A stretch of 14,882 bases of DNA from Chlamydiota bacterium (GTDB taxonomy: Bacteria; Chlamydiota; Chlamydiia; Chlamydiales; Rhabdochlamydiaceae): NCBI GenBank assembly GCA_011065235.1, contig JAAKFB010000014.1:1-14882 (forward strand), given 5' to 3'. The notes under the pieces are model-generated. The model had not been told where the DNA came from and ran no database searches. It saw only the letters and a program-made list of their open reading frames with translations. The position numbers and the translations under genes were made by a program. Shown here one piece after another: positions 6,872-11,964 of the stretch (positions are counted from its first letter, which is position 1; each line of letters opens with the position of its first letter).

Positions 6872-7612
6872 ATGATTCTCAAAGAACAATTAGAAGTAAT
6901 CCCCTCACCTTCAAGGCCTTGCGCCTTGACGATTGGCACTTTTGATGGGCTGCACCTCGGACATCAGCGGATCTTAAAACGCTTGCGAGAAAAGGTGGGC
7001 CCAAGAGGCACCGTTTGTGTCGTGACCTTTTCCAATCACCCTTCTCATGTTTTGCCTAGCAGGCAACCGGTTCCTTTGATTTTTTCTAAGGGCTTGAAGA
7101 TCAATATGTTAGAGGAAATGGGAGTCGATGTCGTTTATTGTCTGGAGTTTACATCAGAAATGGCAAATAAAACTTATGGTGAGTTTTTGCAAGGGTTAAA
7201 AGCTGTCTGCCCCTTTGATTTCTTGGTCCTTGGTGAGGGTGCCACTTTTGGAAAGAAAGGAGAAGGCACCGCCAAGAGGGTTGTGGAGCTAGAGAAGGAG
7301 CTGGGGTTTTCTGTGGAATACCTTTCGAAATTGTCGCAAGAAGAGGAGGTGGTCTCTTCGGGAGTCATTCGCAGGTGTATTCTTGAGGGGGATTTGGAGC
7401 GAGCGGCAGAGCTTTTGGGACATCCCGTGATGATAGAACTCTCAAATGAACTGGAAATTGCACCAGAAATCTGCATTCCGCCGGATGGAAATTATCGCGT
7501 GATCGTAAAACAAAATTCTCACGAAATCCCTTCCATACTATCTCTAGAAGCTGGAAAAGCCACAATTGACGTTTCTGTCAAAGACAAAAAAACACTCCTT
7601 ATCTTTCATTAA
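6872..7612 (+). CDS. ribF: RibF-type FAD synthetase with reduced riboflavin kinase domain
   Basis: RibF normally phosphorylates riboflavin to FMN (C-terminal kinase) and adenylates FMN to FAD (N-terminal nucleotidyltransferase). The product has 246 residues against roughly 300 for usual RibF. The nucleotidyltransferase half is well preserved: TIGTFDGLHLGHQ (20–32), VTFSNHPSHVLP (51–62), DFLVLGEGATFGKKGEG (116–132) and VSSGVIRRCILEGDLERAAELLGHP (161–185). After this only about 60 residues remain, and the GR..GFPTAN kinase signature is absent. A faint kinase-like IPPDGNYRVIV (203–213) is left. I see no frameshift; the protein stops cleanly at 7612. There is no convincing Shine-Dalgarno before the ATG at 6872. 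FAD synthesis is likely retained, and kinase activity is doubtful. Confidence 0.88.
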   Translation: MILKEQLEVIPSPSRPCALTIGTFDGLHLGHQRILKRLREKVGPRGTVCVVTFSNHPSHVLPSRQPVPLIFSKGLKINMLEEMGVDVVYCLEFTSEMANKTYGEFLQGLKAVCPFDFLVLGEGATFGKKGEGTAKRVVELEKELGFSVEYLSKLSQEEEVVSSGVIRRCILEGDLERAAELLGHPVMIELSNELEIAPEICIPPDGNYRVIVKQNSHEIPSILSLEAGKATIDVSVKDKKTLLIFH

Positions 7613-7615
7613 TCC

Positions 7616-7645
7616 TTTACAATTTCAATCTAAGTTGCCTAAAAT
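7616..7645 (+). promoter_or_regulatory. Promoter of the 234-aa gene
   Basis: -35 TTTACA (7616–7621, 5/6) and -10 TAAAAT (7640–7645, 5/6) are separated by 18 nt, giving a predicted RNA start near 7652. It begins 4 nt after the ribF stop. The leader contains the palindrome GGAAATTTCC (7650–7659) and a full AGGAGGT ribosome-binding site at 7689–7695, so this gene appears independently and strongly expressed. Confidence 0.6.
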
Positions 7646-7700
7646 GCCTGGAAATTTCCCGCAGAGGGAGATGTACACATGCATTTTTAGGAGGTAATAT

Positions 7701-8405
7701 ATGTCACTCGGAACACCAACAAAACCAGTACTCCGACCACCAGAAGCGACATTCTCAACACAGTCTGTCACCCTTGCTGCAAGGCGTCAGCCAAAGACTT
7801 GGGAATACTACGCCAAAAGCGTTATCATTGGAACGCTTGGAGAAGCGGCTTTTCGTTGTCTTAAGCTCACGGATATATTGAGTTTCAGAAAACTTGACGA
7901 CCTGACCAACCTATCACACTATATTCCTTTTGCTAAAGGAGAAGAAGTCATAAATGCTGCGGCAAATGCTGCGGCAAATGCAACTCAATCTGCGGCAGGC
8001 GCTGTTCAAAGCACATGTAGTGATTCCCTACCCGCGGTTATTTCCGACTCTTGTGTTTATTTTGAGAGCAATAGCGAATGGTTGCTTTTGACAGGAGGAA
8101 TTGCATTTGCCGCAGCAAGTGTGAATCATCTCGCTTCTGAAAAGATCAAAAATGTCTACGTCCGCAATCCGGTTTCTCTTGTTTTGGGAGGAGCTATTGT
8201 TTGGGGAGCAGCCACAGCAATGGGATATCCTGTATCTGTCTATGATATTGCCGATATTGGTCTCCGTTTACTTGTAACAAATGGGATAGGAAGGCTTGCT
8301 GCGCCTGCTGGACAAGGGTTGCTAAGACTCACCCATGCGTCACTCGAGCTAACTAAGTGGGGCTTTGCTTATCCCAATCAACATAGCAAAGTAAAAGGAT
8401 CTTAA
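7701..8405 (+). CDS. Hypothetical membrane-like protein, 234 aa (paralogue A)
   Basis: I do not recognise this protein. It has its own promoter and a perfect ribosome-binding site (AGGAGGT, 5 nt before ATG). Residues 1–30 are Thr/Ser/Pro-rich and probably disordered. Residues 31–78 look helical. Residues 83–110 are an Ala/Asn/Ser linker containing a small repeat (NAAANAAANA). Three hydrophobic segments follow at about 126–143, 157–175 and 186–202, then an amphipathic end LLRLTHASLELTKWGF (about 207–222) and a short basic tail. There is no classical signal peptide. The order and spacing of the hydrophobic segments and the final W-G match the next gene, so the two are probably paralogues. Paired hydrophobic segments next to T3SS genes recall inclusion-membrane or T3SS substrates, but this is inference. 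It is absent between ribF and ychF in Chlamydia as I recall. Confidence 0.8.
   Translation: MSLGTPTKPVLRPPEATFSTQSVTLAARRQPKTWEYYAKSVIIGTLGEAAFRCLKLTDILSFRKLDDLTNLSHYIPFAKGEEVINAAANAAANATQSAAGAVQSTCSDSLPAVISDSCVYFESNSEWLLLTGGIAFAAASVNHLASEKIKNVYVRNPVSLVLGGAIVWGAATAMGYPVSVYDIADIGLRLLVTNGIGRLAAPAGQGLLRLTHASLELTKWGFAYPNQHSKVKGS
7953..7981 (+). repeat. 12-bp tandem repeat inside the 234-aa gene
   Basis: AATGCTGCGGCA occurs twice in tandem (7953–7964, 7965–7976), followed by a partial third copy (AATGC). It is in frame and encodes Asn-Ala-Ala-Ala units, so copy changes would alter linker length without a frameshift. Confidence 0.85.
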
Positions 8406-8418
8406 AGTTCATCACATT

Positions 8419-8450
8419 GAGCTTGCCCTATCCTGGGCAAGCTCGTTTTA
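8419..8450 (+). terminator. Intrinsic terminator between the two paralogues
   Basis: GAGCTTGCCC (8419–8428) and GGGCAAGCTC (8435–8444) form a perfect 10-bp GC-rich stem with a 6-nt loop (TATCCT), followed at once by GTTTTA. It starts 13 nt after the stop of the 234-aa gene and ends 14 nt before the start of the 304-aa gene. It may limit transcription into the second gene, acting as an attenuator-like element. Confidence 0.85.
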
Positions 8451-8464
8451 ATTAGAGGTAATTT

Positions 8465-9379
8465 ATGAGTAACGCAATGGTTCAAGGACCACGAAGATTA
8501 GTTAACAACGCTTTCTTCCCTGCAGCTTACGTTGCAATCGGTCATCTCTCAAAGATTGAAAGCAAACTCCCCACAATTTCTTGGGCAGATATCACAAATT
8601 TGGAATTTAGCTTTAAACCTAAAGACATTCCCAATATTTTTTTTGAAAAACTTGAGACTTTTAAAGACAGCTTTATGTCTCATAACACCACTTCAGCTCC
8701 AACTGTACAAAGTGGTAATTTTTTCGCGAATACATACCAGAGTTTATCCAGCAGTTTTTCTACTCTTGAAAACCACGCGTATGAAATCGGTACTGCTGCT
8801 GCTATTGGAGCGACAGCAACTATTGTCAACGCAATCTTAGCACGCACTCCAGGGATCAAACACTGGCCTAAAACCCGTTTAGTCACTGCAATTGCACTTT
8901 CTACTGCTGGGGTTATGGCTGGCGCAAAGTTCGGCCTGGGGCAAGATATTGATCCTCAAATGATCCTGAATATTGCGATCAAAGTGGGTATCATTGGTGC
9001 TGGGGCAAAAGTCGCCGTCTTAACGACACGTACTGGCTTTCAAATAATTCGCGGTTCTACCAATTTCATTTCTTGGGGAATTCAGCATACCTGTAATGGA
9101 CTCATTTTTGTTGCGAATCGTTTGGATTGGGGAAGCTGGCCCAAAGGCCCAGCCCCTTCTGTCCCCAAAAAAGAGATGAAGAAAAAGCCACCTCCACCTC
9201 TTGTTCAAGAAAAGGAGCAACAAAGTGAAGATGATGAAATAGCCAGGGCAAAAGAAGAGCTATCCAGTGAAGATGAAGATGATGACGCAGCTCCGGTAGT
9301 AGAACTTCTTCCTGTTGCTCGTCCTGCAGATAGCCAAATACCAAGTGAAAGTGAAAGTGAAAGTGAAAATGATGAATAA
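8465..9379 (+). CDS. Hypothetical membrane-like protein with Pro-rich and acidic tail, 304 aa (paralogue B)
   Basis: I do not recognise this protein. AGAGG (8454–8458) precedes the ATG by 6 nt. The N-terminus is basic then mildly hydrophobic (RRLVNNAFFPAAYVAIGHL). A Ser/Thr-rich stretch spans about 70–102. Three hydrophobic segments lie at about 108–126, 138–157 and 166–187. GFQIIRGSTNFISWGI (191–206) parallels the end of the preceding protein, which points to paralogy. Unlike the neighbour it continues about 98 residues with a KKKPPPPL motif (about 239–246), acidic Glu/Asp/Ser clusters (252–274) and a terminal (SE)4 run. There is no classical signal peptide. The tail looks disordered and suited to protein interaction; secretion by the nearby T3SS is speculative. 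No room exists for a promoter between the preceding terminator and this start. Confidence 0.8.
   Translation: MSNAMVQGPRRLVNNAFFPAAYVAIGHLSKIESKLPTISWADITNLEFSFKPKDIPNIFFEKLETFKDSFMSHNTTSAPTVQSGNFFANTYQSLSSSFSTLENHAYEIGTAAAIGATATIVNAILARTPGIKHWPKTRLVTAIALSTAGVMAGAKFGLGQDIDPQMILNIAIKVGIIGAGAKVAVLTTRTGFQIIRGSTNFISWGIQHTCNGLIFVANRLDWGSWPKGPAPSVPKKEMKKKPPPPLVQEKEQQSEDDEIARAKEELSSEDEDDDAAPVVELLPVARPADSQIPSESESESENDE
9344..9367 (+). repeat. Hexanucleotide repeat (AGTGAA)4 at the end of the 304-aa gene
   Basis: Four perfect tandem AGTGAA units are in frame with the gene and encode Ser-Glu repeats just before the C-terminus. Slippage would change tail length in two-residue steps and keep the frame. 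Confidence 0.9.
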
Positions 9380-9389
9380 TGCTCATTTG

Positions 9390-9398
9390 TGCTATATT
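9390..9398 (+). promoter_or_regulatory. Possible extended -10 promoter of ychF
   Basis: TGC-TATATT fits an extended -10 (TGN plus 5/6 to TATAAT). There is no good -35 at 17 nt. The predicted RNA start near 9405 leaves only about 3 nt before the ATG at 9408, and no Shine-Dalgarno is visible. The element is short and could be chance. Confidence 0.35.
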
Positions 9399-9407
9399 GT
9401 TTAGACG

Positions 9408-10505
9408 ATGCCAAATCTTTCTTGTGGAATTGTCGGTCTGCCCAATGTGGGAAAATCGACCTTATTTAACGCTCTGATCAAAAAGGCTGCCGCAGCGGCA
9501 GCCAATTATCCCTTTTGCACGATCGATCCCACCGTTGGGAAGGTCGACGTGGAGGATCCGCGACTCGGCAAGCTCAGCGCTCTGTCTAATAGTCAAAAAT
9601 TGATTCCCGCGATGGTGACGTTCGTCGACATCGCAGGTCTCGTGGCGGGCGCCTCTAAAGGAGAGGGGCTCGGCAACCAATTTTTAGCCAATATTCGAGA
9701 AACCGATGCGATCGTCCATGTCGTCCGGTGCTTTGATAATGACGATGTGATCCATGTCGCCGGCAGGGTCGACCCGATAAGCGATATCGAAGTGATCAAT
9801 CTGGAGCTCATTTTAGCTGATCTGCAGATGGTAGAAAATGTCGTCGTTAAGATGGAAAAGCAGATGAGAACGAAAAAAGAGCTCGGCCCGATTGTCGATT
9901 GTCTTAAAAAAGCTATTGAGCAGCTCAATAACAATGTTCCAATACGGTTAGTGGAGCTTTCCGATAAAGACCGGGCAATTTTGCATGGCTATCCTTTTTT
10001 GACGCTCAAAAAAGTGATTTATGCCGCAAATGTGAGTGAAAACGATTTGCCTGAAATGGATAACGCCCATGTACAAGTGGTTCGGGAATTTGCAAAGAAG
10101 GAAGGTAGCGGTGTGGTGCCGATCTCTGCCAAGCTCGAAGAGGAATTGGCGCAGCTCTCCCCTAGTGAGGCCAAGGAATATCTCGAATCTTTGGGACTCA
10201 AAGAACCGGGATTGAATCGCCTTGTCAAAGAGGCATTCAGCATGCTGGGACTCATCAACTACATCACCACAGGCGAGATCGAAACACGTGCGTGGACAAT
10301 TAAGCAAGGGACCTCTGCGCAGGAAGCTGCGGGAGAGATCCATTCGGATATTCAGAAGGGATTCATCCGCGCTGAGGTGGTCTCATTCGACGACATGATG
10401 GCCCACAAGGGGCGCGTCGGCGCACGCGAAGCCGGAAAGGCCCGTTCTGAGGGCAAGGAATACATCGTTCAAGATGGCGATGTAATTCTATTCTTCCACA
10501 ATTAA
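9408..10505 (+). CDS. ychF: YchF/Obg-family nucleotide-binding protein
   Basis: YchF is a cytoplasmic Obg-related P-loop NTPase that prefers ATP and is associated with the ribosome and stress responses. The product has 365 residues, the normal length. The P-loop GLPNVGKST lies at 10–18. The G3-like FVDIAGLVAGASKGEGLGNQFL starts at 72. NVSE (208–211) replaces the GTP-specific NKxD, as is typical of the ATP-preferring YchF group. The C-terminal TGS domain begins near 280 (INYITTGEIETRAWTI) and the protein ends in DGDVILFFHN, the standard YchF end. Residues 27–32 are six consecutive alanines, where the usual sequence is a mixed KAGAEAANYPF-like stretch; they are encoded by a perfect hairpin. No Shine-Dalgarno is evident before the ATG. 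Confidence 0.96.
   Translation: MPNLSCGIVGLPNVGKSTLFNALIKKAAAAAANYPFCTIDPTVGKVDVEDPRLGKLSALSNSQKLIPAMVTFVDIAGLVAGASKGEGLGNQFLANIRETDAIVHVVRCFDNDDVIHVAGRVDPISDIEVINLELILADLQMVENVVVKMEKQMRTKKELGPIVDCLKKAIEQLNNNVPIRLVELSDKDRAILHGYPFLTLKKVIYAANVSENDLPEMDNAHVQVVREFAKKEGSGVVPISAKLEEELAQLSPSEAKEYLESLGLKEPGLNRLVKEAFSMLGLINYITTGEIETRAWTIKQGTSAQEAAGEIHSDIQKGFIRAEVVSFDDMMAHKGRVGAREAGKARSEGKEYIVQDGDVILFFHN
9485..9503 (+). repeat. Strong hairpin inside the ychF coding sequence
   Basis: GGCTGCC (9485–9491) and GGCAGCC (9497–9503) are perfect inverted arms around GCAGC. It lies about 78 nt after the start codon and encodes the six-alanine run. It may slow translation or simply reflect alanine codons. Confidence 0.6.
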
Positions 10506-10525
10506 ACATACCACGCTCCGTCAGC

Positions 10526-10575
10526 TTTTGTGAATTTGGACTTGGCGAGACAAAGCCAAGTCCAAATTCACAAAA
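10526..10575. repeat. Perfect 21-bp inverted repeat after ychF
   Basis: The arms 10526–10546 and 10555–10575 are perfectly complementary over 21 bp with an 8-nt loop (GAGACAAA). The core is GGACTTGGC/GCCAAGTCC and the outer ends are TTTTGTG/CACAAAA. It starts 20 nt after the ychF stop. No T-run follows directly, so a simple intrinsic terminator is not certain. It could stabilise the ychF mRNA 3' end, terminate, or be the remnant of a small palindromic element. Outside it, ATACCACGC (10508–10516) can pair with GCATGGTAT (10585–10593, one mismatch). Confidence 0.85.
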
Positions 10576-10600
10576 TCTTCCTACGCATGGTATACATTCT
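10567..10600 (+). promoter_or_regulatory. Candidate promoter 1 upstream of sctU (first copy of a 20-bp repeat)
   Basis: TTCACA (10567–10572, 5/6 to the -35 consensus) lies 18 nt before TATACA (10591–10596, 5/6), which carries a TGG extended -10. The -10 is inside a 20-bp element (10581–10600) repeated with 18/20 identity at 10659–10678. The -35 lies in the right arm of the 21-bp inverted repeat, so hairpin and promoter overlap. Confidence 0.45.
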
Positions 10601-10615
10601 CTGTGACCTCTGTGG

Positions 10616-10656
10616 TTTTTTTATTTTTTTATTTCATTTGTTTTTTTTAAATTTTT
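10616..10656 (+). other. T-rich tract before sctU
   Basis: The plus strand has 33 T in 41 nt, including runs of seven or eight. It lies between the two copies of the 20-bp element. It could bend DNA, act as an upstream T-rich promoter element, or help to end transcription arriving from ychF. Confidence 0.6.
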
Positions 10657-10658
10657 CC

Positions 10659-10678
10659 CTGCGCGTGGTATACATTCT
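10659..10678 (+). promoter_or_regulatory. Candidate promoter 2 upstream of sctU (second copy of the 20-bp repeat)
   Basis: CTGCGCGTGGTATACATTCT matches 10581–10600 at 18 of 20 positions and contains a TGG-TATACA extended -10 (10666–10674). There is only a T-rich -35 region. The predicted RNA start near 10681 gives a leader of about 42 nt before the sctU ATG. The conservation between copies suggests a functional element, either a promoter or a regulator site. Confidence 0.4.
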
Positions 10679-10684
10679 TTTAGC

Positions 10685-10713
10685 TTGCGCGCCATCTTTT
10701 CTCCTGATAAATT
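10685..10713 (+). promoter_or_regulatory. Weak candidate promoter 3 directly before sctU
   Basis: TTGCGC (10685–10690), a 17-nt spacer and TGA-TAAATT (-10 at 10708–10713) are spaced like a promoter, with an RNA start near 10720, only about 3 nt before the ATG. Both boxes are weak (3/6 and 4/6). It matches the layout seen before ychF. Confidence 0.25.
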
Positions 10714-10722
10714 TTAATCACC

Positions 10723-11799
10723 ATGGCGGAAAAAACCGAAAAGGCAACCCCAAAGAAGTTGCGCGATGCGCGCAAAAAGGGACAAGTCGCGAAATCCCAG
10801 GATTTCCCCTCAGCCTTTACCTTCATAGTATCAATTTCTTCGATCATGATTTCCTCTGGGTATATTTTCAAAGAGCTTGGCAGTTACATCATTAATATGT
10901 TCCGTCGCTCCTCAATGGCAGACATCAACATGAAGACGATGGCTGGTGGCCTGATGGATGAGGTGATTCGCACCATTGTCAAATGCACCTTTCCCATTCT
11001 ATTGATAACGGTCTGTACAGGACTCTTGACCAGTTTTTTGATCGTCGGTCCGATGTTTTCGGTCGAAGCGATGAAGCCCGATATCAAGAAATTGAATCCG
11101 GTCACCAACATTAAAAACATGTTTAAATTTAAGACGATTTTTGAACTTCTTAAATCGATTTTTAAAATTACTGGTGCATTCCTTTTGATCTGGTCAGCTG
11201 TCTATGGAAGCATCAATGAAATTATCTCAACCGCTGCATTGCCCGTTATCGGCTCTGCTCAAGTTTTTGCTTCTTTTATGGTCAAGGTGATCGTCCGTGT
11301 CGGGATTTTTTTCCTCATAGTCGCTATTGCTGATTTGATCTTCCAAAAACGGAATTTCGCAAAAGAAATGCGGATGGAAAAATATGAGATTAAGCAAGAA
11401 TATAAGGATACAGAAGGAAATCCCGAAATCAAAGGTCAACGCCGTCGTGTCGCCCAAGAAATTGCTTACCAAGAAGGCCCCACAGGGGTGAAGCGATCAA
11501 GGGCGGTGATCACAAATCCCGTTCACATTGCCATTGCGATCGATTACGAAGAAGAAAATGAACCCGCTCCGCGCATTGTGACGATGGGCAAGGGAATCAT
11601 TGCCGATCGGATGGTCAAGCTGGCTGCCGATTACGATGTCCCGGTGATGAGAAATGTCGATTTGGCACAAACACTGTTCGAAAAAGGTGAAATCGGTGAT
11701 TATATACCGGAGGACACCTATGAAGCGGTCTCCGAGATTTTAAGATGGCTCGAACAACTCGAAGCAGAAGAAACTGCACACTTGGACTTATTTAAATAA
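10723..11799 (+). CDS. sctU: T3SS export apparatus switch protein SctU (CdsU), NPVH cleavage motif
   Basis: SctU is the FlhB-like inner-membrane protein whose autocleavage switches substrate class during type III secretion. The product has 358 residues. The N-terminus EKTEKATPKKLRDARKKGQVAKSQD is the FlhB/SctU family start. Four hydrophobic segments lie at about 30–50, 88–112, 148–168 and 182–207. A charged linker (QKRNFAKEMRMEKYEIKQEYKDTEGNPEIKGQRR) leads to the cytoplasmic autoprotease domain. The cleavage motif is NPVH at residues 265–268, where the family consensus is NPTH. The Asn and Pro at the scissile bond and the His are kept. The downstream DVPVMRNVDLAQTLFEKGEIGDYIPEDTYEAVSEIL is typical. 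No Shine-Dalgarno is evident. It is followed by sctV, as in Chlamydia. Confidence 0.95.
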   Translation: MAEKTEKATPKKLRDARKKGQVAKSQDFPSAFTFIVSISSIMISSGYIFKELGSYIINMFRRSSMADINMKTMAGGLMDEVIRTIVKCTFPILLITVCTGLLTSFLIVGPMFSVEAMKPDIKKLNPVTNIKNMFKFKTIFELLKSIFKITGAFLLIWSAVYGSINEIISTAALPVIGSAQVFASFMVKVIVRVGIFFLIVAIADLIFQKRNFAKEMRMEKYEIKQEYKDTEGNPEIKGQRRRVAQEIAYQEGPTGVKRSRAVITNPVHIAIAIDYEEENEPAPRIVTMGKGIIADRMVKLAADYDVPVMRNVDLAQTLFEKGEIGDYIPEDTYEAVSEILRWLEQLEAEETAHLDLFK

Positions 11800-11960
11800 T
11801 CCCAAGTTGCTACCGCTTTTCCTTTAGGCGTTAGCGAGCTGTTTAGATACAAGATTCGAGAGGAGGCCAAGGTGGGAGCACCTTGGCGACGAGCGAAGCG
11901 AAGTAGATAAGCAGCGCAGATAGCATAGAGGAAAATGGGTGGCAACTTTGGATTTAAATA
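11789..11960. repeat. Large imperfect palindrome filling the sctU–sctV gap
   Basis: The outer arms TATTTAAAT (11789–11797) and ATTTAAATA (11952–11960) pair exactly. Next, the AAGTTGC.ACC..TTTTCC pattern (about 11804–11822) pairs with its complement at about 11930–11948. The apex GCCAAGGTG (11866–11874) and CACCTTGGC (11879–11887) form a perfect 9-bp stem with a GGAG loop. The flanks between align only partly. No ORF of note is inside. The two arms look like diverged halves of a long palindromic intergenic element, possibly non-autonomous and mobile. It would also fold in RNA between sctU and sctV. The outer left arm includes the sctU stop codon. Confidence 0.65.
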
Positions 11961-11964
11961 AAAT

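Noticed and set aside
10526..10575. Calling the 21-bp inverted repeat a standard intrinsic terminator of ychF
   Set aside because: The arm is followed by TCTTCC rather than a T-run, and the T-rich tract begins about 40 nt later. I list it as an inverted repeat instead.
10530..10895. 121-codon frame covering the ychF–sctU spacer and the sctU start
   Set aside because: It is Phe/Leu-rich because it reads the T-rich tract, overlaps the certain sctU start in another frame, and has no ribosome-binding site.
11840..11890. tRNA-like look of the sctU–sctV gap (GATTCGAG resembles a T-loop)
   Set aside because: No acceptor, D- and anticodon-arm combination of correct spacing can be drawn, and the region is better explained by the long palindrome.
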